A stretch of DNA of 64,000 nt from Bacteroidales bacterium (GTDB lineage Bacteria > Bacteroidota > Bacteroidia > Bacteroidales > P3), in assembly GCA_024400665.1 (NCBI GenBank), contig JAKSML010000005.1, positions 1 through 64,000 of the forward strand, in the 5' to 3' direction. The notes beneath the pieces were generated by a model. It saw nothing but the letters and a program-made list of their open reading frames with translations. It ran no database searches and was not told the origin of the DNA. Positions 18,023 to 25,722 of this stretch are shown piece by piece (position 1 is the stretch's first letter; each line of letters opens with the position of its first letter). The translations under genes were made by a program, and so were the position numbers.

Positions 18023-18562
18023 TTAGAAGGTGAGACTATTCAATATGGCCACGAACTCCTCGTCCATCATCTCGAAGACCTCGCGGACTGATTCCAGACG
18101 GAACTCGACGACGGTGTTCTGCACCTTGAAATAGACCATGCGGAACTGATAGTCTTTCTGGTCTGTCAGGTTGGTGTAGGCGCCCACGTATCCCATGCCG
18201 CCCGATGCCGGCAGGCCTATGCCCTGGGTATAATCCTCGAGCGACTGATAGGGCGATTTGGAGTAGCGGTCGAAGACATAGTCGAAGACCGATGCCTTGT
18301 AGCTCTTGCGCACAATGATGCGGAGCGAGGGCAGCGTGGTGTCGCCGTCCACGACCACCGGCTTCTCGCTATAGTAATAAAGGTACGCCTGCGTATTCTT
18401 ATCGACATTCTCGGTGCTGAGGTAGCTCCATTTGCTCGGGAAGAAGAACATGACCTTGGTGCCGGGAATGGTGACCTGCGCCTGGGCCGTGCTGCCGAGG
18501 ATGAGGGCGGCAAAGAGGCTCAGCACCAGAGCGGCTGAACGGAGGTTGAGGTGTTGATGCAT
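18023..18562 (-). CDS. Small secreted protein of unknown function
   Basis: About 179 residues with a signal peptide ending near STAQAQ. The mature part begins VTIPGTKVMFFFPSKWSYLST and is rich in aromatic and beta-prone residues, resembling the single-domain PsbP/DUF1795-type fold in overall pattern, but I do not recognise a family. The ATG at 18562 lies one base after the TAA of the glycosyltransferase, which implies translational coupling; a GTG at 18571 would overlap that stop. It is followed 15 bases later by the OmpA-family gene, so an envelope partner role is likely. Confidence 0.75.
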   Translation of the reverse strand: MHQHLNLRSAALVLSLFAALILGSTAQAQVTIPGTKVMFFFPSKWSYLSTENVDKNTQAYLYYYSEKPVVVDGDTTLPSLRIIVRKSYKASVFDYVFDRYSKSPYQSLEDYTQGIGLPASGGMGYVGAYTNLTDQKDYQFRMVYFKVQNTVVEFRLESVREVFEMMDEEFVAILNSLTF

Positions 18563-18563
18563 A

Positions 18564-19763
18564 TTATTCACGGTTTAAGATTTTCTGATAAAACGCGAGC
18601 ATCTTCTGCGTGAGGCGCTCGTTGCTGTATTCTTCGGCTATGAGGCTATAGGCGTTGCGGCCCACTGACTGGCAGAACTCGGGGTCTTCCACACAGCGGC
18701 GCAGCTGCTGCACAAACTGCTCGGGGGTGTCAGCCACCAAAAGGTCGCGACCATCGGTGTAGGCTATGCCCTCGGCACCGATGGTGGTGGCAATAACGGT
18801 CTTGCCTGCCGACATGGCCTCGATAATCTTCACCCTTATGCCGCTTCCGCTCAAGAGGGGGACAATGTTAATCTGCTTGGTGGCAATGAAGTACATGGCA
18901 TCCGGCACCTCGCCGACAACCTTCACGCCCTCCATCTCCAGCTGCATGAGCTCGGCGGGCATCTTGCGGCCTGCAAGATAGAAAGTGAGCTGCGGCATCT
19001 CCTCATGCACCTTGGGCCATATCTCTTCGAGGAACCACTTGATGCCTTCCTGGTTGGGCATCCAGTCCATCGAGCCGAGGTGGAAGAGGCTGTTGGGCTC
19101 GACCTCCACATTCTCCAAACTCTCGGGATTGATGCCAAAGGGTATAGAGACGATAGGCTTGCGGCAGCCCATCTCGCGGAGGAGGTTGGCATCGTTCTCG
19201 GTGATGCTCACCACGCCGTCATACTCGTTGAGATGCTCGCGCTCGTAGGCGCCCAAGGCCAGCGCCAGCTTCTTGAGGTACCAGCGTTTGAAGGGGTTGC
19301 GCTCGCTCTTGGCGATGCGCTGCCATATCAGATGCTCCACGTTATGGGCACGCAGCAGCACCGGCGCCTGGCTATATTTGCGGATGAGGGGCAGATAGGG
19401 TGTGAGGAAGAGGCTCTCGACATGCACGATGTCGAAGGTCTCCTCTTGCAGCACCTCGCGGAGCTTGGCGGCGAAGGCCTTGCTCTCGAAACGCTTCACA
19501 TGATAGGAGTCGCCACAGAGCAGAGCCACAGCGGCATCAAGAGGATGGATGCCCAAATCCACATATACCGCCTCAAAGCGGGTGGCTTCGCAGTACTCCT
19601 GCGTCATGCGGTCTTTCCTCACAGGATGCTTGTCGCTGCAAATCGACAGCACCCGCACCTCACAATCGGCTGCCAGCAACCCCTGGGTGATGCTGTTCAT
19701 CGCCAAGGTGCCGCCGTCAACAGGAGGGTAAGGGGGTTTGTTGCAAAGCTGTAATATCTTCAT
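18564..19763 (-). CDS. GT4-family glycosyltransferase (GT-B fold)
   Basis: 399 residues, cytoplasmic or membrane-peripheral, expected to transfer a sugar from a nucleotide sugar to a glycan or lipid acceptor. The N-terminus MKILQLCNKPPYPPVDGGT has the usual glycine-rich acceptor loop. FDIVHVESLF and LLRAHNVEHLIW mark the N-domain, LGSMDWMPNQEGIKWF begins the C-domain, and the donor-binding segment reads PLLSGSGIRVKIIEAMSAGKTVIATTIGAEGI, where the Glu in IEAM is the family's EX7E-type residue. Acceptor unknown. It is the first gene of a minus-strand run (glycosyltransferase, small secreted protein, OmpA-family protein). No clean TAnnTTTG box is visible upstream. Confidence 0.9.
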   Translation of the reverse strand: MKILQLCNKPPYPPVDGGTLAMNSITQGLLAADCEVRVLSICSDKHPVRKDRMTQEYCEATRFEAVYVDLGIHPLDAAVALLCGDSYHVKRFESKAFAAKLREVLQEETFDIVHVESLFLTPYLPLIRKYSQAPVLLRAHNVEHLIWQRIAKSERNPFKRWYLKKLALALGAYEREHLNEYDGVVSITENDANLLREMGCRKPIVSIPFGINPESLENVEVEPNSLFHLGSMDWMPNQEGIKWFLEEIWPKVHEEMPQLTFYLAGRKMPAELMQLEMEGVKVVGEVPDAMYFIATKQINIVPLLSGSGIRVKIIEAMSAGKTVIATTIGAEGIAYTDGRDLLVADTPEQFVQQLRRCVEDPEFCQSVGRNAYSLIAEEYSNERLTQKMLAFYQKILNRE

Positions 19764-19804
19764 GTTTGTCGATTCGAATAATAAATATTGAAAAATTAAA
19801 AATA

Positions 19805-19843
19805 AAAAGTGGGCTGCCGCATGATGGCTCCCGCCCCCACTTT
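19805..19843 (-). terminator. Terminator of the YitT-family gene
   Basis: On the minus strand AAAGTGGG (19843-19836) pairs with CCCACTTT (19813-19806), followed by TTATTTTTAATTTTTC. The interval between the arms is 22 bases. Confidence 0.75.
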
Positions 19844-19871
19844 CTATTTTTTATTCATTACTCATTTCTGG

Positions 19872-20813
19872 TTATTCCTCGGGCAGAGCCTTGAAGCCCT
19901 TGCCCATAATCTCGGCGCTGTCAATCACGTTGACGAAAGCGGCAGGGTCGAGAATGCGGAGGTTAGAACGCAGCTTCACAAAGTCGGCGCGCTCCATGGT
20001 GACGTATATCATCTTGCGCTCAGCACCATTGTAGAGGCCCTCGACAGTGATGCAGGTGCCGCCACGATGAAGGTCGTTAAGCACATACTGACGCACCTCT
20101 TCGAGACGGTCGGTAACGATGAAGGCAGTCTTGTAGCTCTTGGTGCCATCCACCACGAGGTCGATAATCTTGCCTTCGATGAAGATGATGATGATAGAAT
20201 AGATAGGCAGACGGATGTCGCCAAAGGCGATGAGGGTGGTGAGGGTGATGCAGCTATCCACAATCATCACCAATGTACCGAGGCTAATCTTGGTGTACTT
20301 GTGGATAATCATCGAGATGATGTCGCTACCACCCGAGGTTGCACCGCTCCTGAATATCAAGCCGATGGCCACGCCGTAAACGAGTCCTGCCACCACCGTG
20401 TTGAGGAAGTAGTCGGGAGTGAAGTAGCCACCATTGTTGAGGATTTCCACCATGCTGTCGTTCAGGCGCGTAGTCTCGATGAAGCCGTCATGTATCACGG
20501 GCGCGTAGCCCCACACAGCCTCTAAAACCCAGGTGGCACCCGCGATGAGGAAAGTGGAGATGATAGTCTTCACGCCGAACTTGGGCCCGAGAATCCCCGT
20601 GCCGATGATGAGCAACGGCACATCCATACAGAGGGCGTAGAACGAAATCTTCCTAGGCCACAGCGTGTTAAAGACGTTTGAAAGACCGTAGGTGCCACCA
20701 GGTGCCAGCATATAGGGGTTCACGAACATCACATCACCCACCGCGAAGAGTGCACTGCCCACAATCAGCAGCAGATAAGAGAAAATCTCTCGCTTAACTT
20801 TCGAATTGTCCAT
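19872..20813 (-). CDS. YitT family membrane protein with DUF2179 domain
   Basis: About 313 residues. Five or six hydrophobic segments fill the first two thirds (for example FSYLLLIVGSALFAVGDV, GLVYGVAIGLIFRSGATSGG, IYSIIIIFIEG). The C-terminal ~90 residues form the soluble DUF2179 domain (SYKTAFIVTDRLEEVRQYVL, then GGTCITVEGLYNG and IYVTMERADFVKLR). Members are widespread in Gram-positives and Bacteroidota; the transported substrate is unknown. I start at ATG 20813 (MDNSKVKREIF) and not at the in-frame codon 51 bases upstream, because the latter lies within an inverted repeat in the leader. The -7 box at 20970-20977 implies a leader of about 150 bases. Confidence 0.88.
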   Translation of the reverse strand: MDNSKVKREIFSYLLLIVGSALFAVGDVMFVNPYMLAPGGTYGLSNVFNTLWPRKISFYALCMDVPLLIIGTGILGPKFGVKTIISTFLIAGATWVLEAVWGYAPVIHDGFIETTRLNDSMVEILNNGGYFTPDYFLNTVVAGLVYGVAIGLIFRSGATSGGSDIISMIIHKYTKISLGTLVMIVDSCITLTTLIAFGDIRLPIYSIIIIFIEGKIIDLVVDGTKSYKTAFIVTDRLEEVRQYVLNDLHRGGTCITVEGLYNGAERKMIYVTMERADFVKLRSNLRILDPAAFVNVIDSAEIMGKGFKALPEE

Positions 20814-20831
20814 TTTATTTTTATTTTTTTT

Positions 20832-20912
20832 GTGAACTGAGACCAGTGAACTGTGATCTGACAAATGACCGCGTCAGCCTCAGTTCACTGGTCACTGTTC
20901 ACAGTTCACTAT
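20832..20912. repeat. Inverted-repeat cluster in the YitT leader
   Basis: CAGTTCACTGG and CCAGTGAACTG arms lie about 30 bases apart, with further GTGAACTG and CAGTTCAC copies on both sides, so the minus-strand leader RNA can fold into a long stem or alternative stems. The same GTGAACTGAGACC ... GCGTCAGCCT frame recurs at 21018-21105. Confidence 0.65.
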
Positions 20913-20969
20913 TCATTATTCATTGTTATTGTGCATATTGCACTAATCTGCAACATACAGTTCAAAATG

Positions 20970-20977
20970 CAAAGGTA
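20970..20977 (-). promoter_or_regulatory. -7 promoter element of the YitT-family gene
   Basis: TACCTTTG on the minus strand fits TAnnTTTG. No clear -33 partner. Transcripts would include the inverted-repeat cluster at 20832-20912. Confidence 0.45.
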
Positions 20978-21050
20978 CGAAAAAATAATGAATATTGAAA
21001 AATTAAAAATAATTTGTGTGAACTGAGACCTGACAATACAAATGTTTGTT

Positions 21051-21095
21051 CTCCGCTTCGCTATCGAAATCTCCACTGGAGATTTCTTCAGGGTG
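21051..21095 (+). repeat. REP-like hairpin element, copy 2
   Basis: CTCCGCTTCGCT is followed by stem GAAATCTCC/GGAGATTTC with loop ACT and then TTCAGG. Flanks match copy 1 (4025-4070, minus) while the stem differs on both arms together. Confidence 0.55.
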
Positions 21096-21180
21096 CGTCA
21101 GCCTAATTATCAATTCTCAATTAAAAAGACCGCATCAAATCATGCCTACCTCCGCCGTACATTGCTATGCATTGCTTCCA

Positions 21181-21223
21181 CATTGCTACTGCATTGCTAT
21201 GGCATAGCATATCAGTAGCAATG
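21181..21223. repeat. Nested palindrome
   Basis: Outer arms CATTGCTACTG (21181-21191) and CAGTAGCAATG (21213-21223) are perfect; inner arms GCTATG (21196-21201) and CATAGC (21203-21208) are also perfect. Neighbouring DNA (21170-21247) repeats the same GCATTGCTA and TAGCAATGC words. Confidence 0.85.
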
Positions 21224-21445
21224 CAGATGCTATGCAGTAGCAATGCAGAGCGAAGGTAAGCCATAGCAACGGCGAAGAAATTTTCCGGCCTCCGCGTGTG
21301 ATATAAATAATTTCTTCTTTGGCGAGGGCTTACGCACAAGGGGCTTTGCACCCAACCTGCCACATTATCAGCCACATACATTAAGTATTTAAAAATCAAT
21401 TACTAAAGAATACTTCTAAGCGCTGAAAATTTTTTTTAAAACAAA

Positions 21446-21476
21446 TTTGCTATATCGAAAGAAAGGCGTATATTTG
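21446..21476 (+). promoter_or_regulatory. Promoter of the UvrA-like gene
   Basis: TTTG (21446-21449), a 19-base spacer and TATATTTG (21469-21476): a canonical Bacteroidota promoter 54 bases before the ATG. Confidence 0.8.
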
Positions 21477-21530
21477 CAGCAGGAAAACGGATTTCCTCAT
21501 CACCTATAAACATCACTAATTCAGCACATA

Positions 21531-23984
21531 ATGGACTATATCAGCATCTACGGAGCTACCGAAAACAACCTCAAGAACGTCTCTGTCGAAATCCCGAAAG
21601 GCAAGATCACCGTCTTCACAGGCGTCTCGGGCTCGGGCAAGAGCTCGCTATGCCTCGACACCATCGCTGCCGAGAGCCGTCGCGAGCTGAACGAGACCTT
21701 TCCCAGCTTCGTGCAGCAGTACCTGCCCAAATACGGCCGTCCCAAGGTGGAGCGCATCCACAACATGCCCGTGACCATCGTCATCGACCAGAAGAAGCCC
21801 GCCAACAACCCCCGCTCCACGGTGGCCACCTATACCGATATATATGCCCTCCTGCGCCTGCTCTTCTCGCGCGTGGGGTCGCCCTTCGTGGGCTATTCCG
21901 ACACCTTCTCGTTCAACCACCCTGCGGGCAGCTGTCCGCGCTGCGGAGGCTTGGGCGAGGTGACCAACCTCGACATCCACAAGCTGGTCGATTTCAACAA
22001 ATGCCTCAACGACGAGGATGTGATTCATTTCCCCACCTTCACCACAGGCGCCTGGCGCTGGAAGCGCTATGCCTACAGCGGCCTCTTCGACCTCAACAAG
22101 AAGATTAAGGATTACTCGCCCGAGGAGATGGAGCTCTTCCTCTATTCGCCCCAGGTACGGCTCAAGAACCCGCCCGAAAACTGGCCTAAGTCTGCAAAGT
22201 TCGAAGGCCTATACCCCCGCATGAACCGCAGCATCATCACCACTAAGGAGGGCAAGCGCCAGCAGAAGGTGCTGGACACGATGATGTGCACCGAGGAGTG
22301 TCCCGAATGCCACGGCACCCGCCTCAACGAGCGGGTGCGCAGCTGCCGCATCAACGGCAAGAACCTCGCCGACGTGGTGGCAATGCCCATCAGCGAAGCC
22401 CTCATCTTCGTCAGCGAGATTGAGCACCCTCTTGCCGGCGACCTCAAAGGCGAGTTGCAGAAACGCCTCCAAGCCCTCTGCGACATCGGTGTGGGCTACC
22501 TCTCCCTCAGCCGCTGCACCGGCACCCTCAGCGGCGGCGAAGCCCAGCGCATCAAGATTGCCAAATATATCAACTCGCCCCTCACCGACATGGCCTACGT
22601 CCTTGACGAGCCCAGCGTAGGACTTCATCCGCAGGACATCGCCCGCCTCAAGCAGTCACTGCTCCACCTGCGCGACCACGGCAACACCGTGCTCATCGTC
22701 GAGCATCACCGCGAGATTATCTCCTTGGCCGACTATATCGTCGATATGGGTCCGGGGGCAGGCGACCACGGCGGCCACATCGTCTTTCAAGGCAGCTACC
22801 CCGAGCTGCTGAAGTCCGAGACCATCACCGGCCAGATGCTGCGTCACCACTCCCCATTGAAAGAGCACGCACGCAAGCCCCAGGGCTGGTATGCCATCGA
22901 GCATGCCAACCTGCACAACCTGAAAGACATATCCCTGCGCATCCCCCGCAACGTGATGACCGTCATCATCGGCGTGGCAGGCTCGGGCAAAAGTTCACTC
23001 ATGGAGCATTTCCTCCGCAATGGTTCGGAAGACAGCCAGCCCTCCCAATCTTCTAATCCCATCTTCATCGGGCAGAAGGATATCGGCATCAACCTGCGCA
23101 GCACCCCCGCCACCTACCTCAACATCGCCGATACGATACGCCGCCTCTTTGTCCGCGAGGGCATCTGCAAGAAGTCGGAGGAGCTCTCTAACAGCATCCC
23201 CTCCCCCATCGCCAAACGCGCCAAAACCGTCATGAACACATCTCAGCCTTCGGGCAAAGAAGCAATCGCCGATAACAGCAAAGCGAACGGCTCCCGCCCC
23301 GATTCTCAATCCTCCAAACGTCCCAGCATCCAGCTTTTCTCCTTCAACAGCCTGGGTGCCTGTCCCGTGTGCGGCGGCAAGGGCATCATCGTCTCCGACA
23401 TGGCCTTCATGGAGAGCATCGAGACCGTCTGCGAGGAGTGCCACGGCAGCCGCTACAACCGCACCGCCCTGCAGTACCGCTACCGCGGCAAGAACATCGC
23501 CGAGGTGATGGACCTCACCGTCGAGGAGGCCATACAGTTCTTCCAAGGACAGCCCTTCCTGGCACAGCTGCGCATGTTAGAGAAAGTGGGTCTCGGCTAC
23601 CTCCACCTCAACCAGTCGATGAGCACCCTCAGCGGCGGCGAACTGCAGCGCGTCAAGCTCGCCGACCACCTCTTCAGCACCGCCATACACCTCGCCGACG
23701 GCGACACAAAGCTCTCATCGGGCCACACCTACATCGTCGATGAGCCTACCGACGGCCTCCACCTCGACGACGTGCGCCGCCTGCTCCTCCTCTTCAACGA
23801 GATGACCGACGCGGGCAACACCCTCATCCTCATCGAACACAGCCTCGACGTCATGAAGCAGGCCGACTACCTCGTGGAACTCGGCCCCGAAGGCGGCGCA
23901 GCCGGCGGCCGCCTCCTCTTCTGCGGCAAGCCTAAGGACATCTTGACCGAAAAGCAATCAATCACCTCAAAATATTTACAATAG
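21531..23984 (+). CDS. Shortened UvrA-like tandem ABC ATPase
   Basis: 817 residues against about 940 for housekeeping UvrA. Two ABC cassettes are complete: Walker A GVSGSGKSS (31-39) with LSGGEAQRI and LDEPSVGLHP, then GVAGSGKSS with LSGGELQRV and VDEPTDGLHL. The second zinc module is intact (CPVCGGKG ... CEECHGSRYN). In the first, only the second cysteine pair remains (FSFNHPAGSCPRCGG); the usual preceding CxxC is missing, so that finger is probably lost. A Ser/Lys-rich linker (about 545-600) sits in the second half. This matches the short UvrA paralogues of Bacteroidota, not the repair enzyme itself. I infer DNA binding, with a role in damage or drug tolerance unproven. The DUF3843-like gene starts three bases after the stop. 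Confidence 0.85.
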   Translation: MDYISIYGATENNLKNVSVEIPKGKITVFTGVSGSGKSSLCLDTIAAESRRELNETFPSFVQQYLPKYGRPKVERIHNMPVTIVIDQKKPANNPRSTVATYTDIYALLRLLFSRVGSPFVGYSDTFSFNHPAGSCPRCGGLGEVTNLDIHKLVDFNKCLNDEDVIHFPTFTTGAWRWKRYAYSGLFDLNKKIKDYSPEEMELFLYSPQVRLKNPPENWPKSAKFEGLYPRMNRSIITTKEGKRQQKVLDTMMCTEECPECHGTRLNERVRSCRINGKNLADVVAMPISEALIFVSEIEHPLAGDLKGELQKRLQALCDIGVGYLSLSRCTGTLSGGEAQRIKIAKYINSPLTDMAYVLDEPSVGLHPQDIARLKQSLLHLRDHGNTVLIVEHHREIISLADYIVDMGPGAGDHGGHIVFQGSYPELLKSETITGQMLRHHSPLKEHARKPQGWYAIEHANLHNLKDISLRIPRNVMTVIIGVAGSGKSSLMEHFLRNGSEDSQPSQSSNPIFIGQKDIGINLRSTPATYLNIADTIRRLFVREGICKKSEELSNSIPSPIAKRAKTVMNTSQPSGKEAIADNSKANGSRPDSQSSKRPSIQLFSFNSLGACPVCGGKGIIVSDMAFMESIETVCEECHGSRYNRTALQYRYRGKNIAEVMDLTVEEAIQFFQGQPFLAQLRMLEKVGLGYLHLNQSMSTLSGGELQRVKLADHLFSTAIHLADGDTKLSSGHTYIVDEPTDGLHLDDVRRLLLLFNEMTDAGNTLILIEHSLDVMKQADYLVELGPEGGAAGGRLLFCGKPKDILTEKQSITSKYLQ

Positions 23985-23987
23985 CTT

Positions 23988-25463
23988 ATGCGAAAATATA
24001 TTTCCGTCAAAGAGTTTCAACAGCTCCACCCAGCTCAGATACAATGTGCCACCGACAAATTCTACACCCAGTTAGCCAACACCATCTGCTCATTTTTCGA
24101 GGATGCCCACCTCGGATTCTATCGTGATGAAATCAAGCAAATAGGCACTGCTATCGCCTTATGGCTTGAGGACATGGCCTCCGGCACTCATCAGTGGGAA
24201 GTATTCGAGAAACTTTACAAGCAACAATACCATCGCGAACTGCCATTCTTCGACCATGCCGACAGCGACAGCTGGCCAATCCTCCAACTGCAGTTCATCG
24301 TATGGCACTCCGTGCAATCCACTACAGACGAACGTGTCTTCAACCCAGAGAACCCTGCCATCCACCAAATCGCGCAAGACCTCTTCCACTACTTCATGCA
24401 GCAAGGCTACTATGACGATGGTGTTTTACCCGCCAACCAAGAACTTGCCGACTTCCTATTTTGCGAAGAGACCCAGACCGATTTCTTTGAAGTGAAAAAG
24501 GTTCTCATCTGGTTGGCTTTCGATAGCTATTTCGGTCACTGGGACGCCACCTACCTCGACATCAATTCGCTCCAAGTGCATGAATACTGTTCTTTTCATG
24601 AGGGCCTCCAACCCCACCCCGCACTCTACGGCCTCCGCTCTGAATATTGCATCACTCGGCGCTGCTGGCCGCTCTCCCTCTATGCAAAGGACATTTATGC
24701 CGAGATGATCCGCATTGAGATGGACGATGACAATGACTCCTACGCACAAGCCATCGCCGACATTCAATCCAAGCAATACAGCCTCAACCGCCAACTGAGC
24801 AGCAACAAAGACGAAATCATTCTGGAAGACTACACCGGAGAAACATTCAAAGTCATACGTGATTCCTTCTCCAACACCAATAATATCAACAGCTGCCGAT
24901 ATATGTTGGGGGGCTTTGCCAAGTTCAATAATCAGTGGAATGCCAACGGGTTCGGGTCGTGGCTCAAGGACATCTCCCCCAAAGAATGGGAAGACTGCTG
25001 CCAAGAGCAAATCTTCAGCGAAGACAAAGAATCCAACGAAATCATCCTCGAACGCTTAGGCGGGAAACAGCTGCACTTCGTCAAAGATGTCAATGAGCTA
25101 ATACAATGGCATCAGCAGCATCTTGGAATTAAAAATCTCAACCACTCCGATTTCGCTGAACATTTTGACGACACCCCGCTGGTAATATTCGTTCCCCAAT
25201 ACGGCGGCATGTCCATCTACAACATCGCCATGGCAATTTGCGCTCCCGACAACCCATATTACGACAAAGAGTGTGCCAAAGAAGATTCGCTATGGCTGTT
25301 GGCCGACCCAGACCAGTGCTCGCCCGAGATGCTACAATACCTCCTTGACCACAACATGCTCCCTGATGCCGCCATGACATCGCTCCGAGGCGAAGAATAC
25401 GGCCGCCAGCAAGTACAGGGAAACATCCACTTCCTCGCCCGATGCCTACGCCGCGACCTATAG
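23988..25463 (+). CDS. DUF3843-like protein of unknown function
   Basis: 491 residues, no signal peptide, no membrane segments, acidic and rich in aromatic residues. The N-terminus (ISVKEFQQLHPAQIQCATDKFYTQLAN) and the segment ALWLEDMASGTHQWEVFEKLYKQQY closely resemble what I remember of DUF3843, a Bacteroidota-only family. The C-terminal ~130 residues (TPLVIFVPQYGGMSIYNIAMAICAPDNPYY onward) look like a second domain. The start lies three bases after the UvrA-like stop, so the two are co-translated and may work together. A compact terminator follows at 25512-25541. Confidence 0.6.
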   Translation: MRKYISVKEFQQLHPAQIQCATDKFYTQLANTICSFFEDAHLGFYRDEIKQIGTAIALWLEDMASGTHQWEVFEKLYKQQYHRELPFFDHADSDSWPILQLQFIVWHSVQSTTDERVFNPENPAIHQIAQDLFHYFMQQGYYDDGVLPANQELADFLFCEETQTDFFEVKKVLIWLAFDSYFGHWDATYLDINSLQVHEYCSFHEGLQPHPALYGLRSEYCITRRCWPLSLYAKDIYAEMIRIEMDDDNDSYAQAIADIQSKQYSLNRQLSSNKDEIILEDYTGETFKVIRDSFSNTNNINSCRYMLGGFAKFNNQWNANGFGSWLKDISPKEWEDCCQEQIFSEDKESNEIILERLGGKQLHFVKDVNELIQWHQQHLGIKNLNHSDFAEHFDDTPLVIFVPQYGGMSIYNIAMAICAPDNPYYDKECAKEDSLWLLADPDQCSPEMLQYLLDHNMLPDAAMTSLRGEEYGRQQVQGNIHFLARCLRRDL

Positions 25464-25511
25464 CCCCTACTGCCGCCAACTTCTCCTCCAAAACATACAA
25501 CATCAACCACA

Positions 25512-25541
25512 AAAAAGGACGCCATCAACAGCGTCCTTTTT
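25512..25541 (+). terminator. Terminator of the uvrA-like/DUF3843 operon
   Basis: AAAAAGGACGC (25512-25522) pairs with GCGTCCTTTTT (25531-25541) around an 8-base loop; the right arm ends in a T run. Confidence 0.85.
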
Positions 25542-25564
25542 CATTCCTTCCTGCATAAAAATCT

Positions 25565-25678
25565 CCATTTTATGCAGTTTAGACCACCCAAAATTTTCCA
25601 TTTTGTGCAGTTTAGACCTATAAAAATTTTCCATTTTATGCAGTTTGCGTGCAATTTTTTTCCCATTTTATGCAGTTT
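25565..25678 (+). repeat. Four phased copies of CCATTTTATGCAGTTT
   Basis: 16-mers at 25565-25580, 25598-25613 (one mismatch), 25631-25646 and 25663-25678, with steps of 33, 33 and 32 bases. The first two are followed by AGACC. The last copy ends 14 bases before the -7 box of the AAA/DUF4143 gene, covering its -33 region. The spacing, about three helical turns, places all copies on one DNA face, as expected for an operator array. Confidence 0.85.
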
Positions 25679-25692
25679 ATGGATTTTTTTCG

Positions 25693-25700
25693 TAACTTTG
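25693..25700 (+). promoter_or_regulatory. -7 promoter element of the AAA/DUF4143 gene
   Basis: TAACTTTG fits TAnnTTTG and lies 22 bases before the ATG. The expected -33 position falls inside the fourth 16-mer repeat. Confidence 0.65.
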
Positions 25701-25722
25701 CATCCGAAAAAAATACCGCAAT

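Larger units (their letters stand above)
20814..21530. other. Divergent, repeat-rich intergenic region
   Basis: 717 bases between divergent yitT-like and uvrA-like genes. It contains the GTGAACTG-based inverted repeats (20832-20912), the YitT -7 box, a short AATATTGAAAAATTAAAAATAA stretch shared with 19782-19805, a second partial GTGAACTGAGACC unit at 21018-21105 carrying the REP-like copy 2, a nested palindrome (21181-21223), and the promoter of the UvrA-like gene. I see no gene in it. Confidence 0.65.

Noticed and set aside
21531..23984. Housekeeping uvrA
   Set aside because: Too short and lacking the first CxxC of zinc module one; it is better described as a UvrA paralogue.
25565..25678. 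Possible CRISPR array
   Set aside because: The repeat is only 16 bases, the intervals of about 17 bases are A/T-rich and partly similar to each other, and no cas genes are present. Operator-like phasing fits better.
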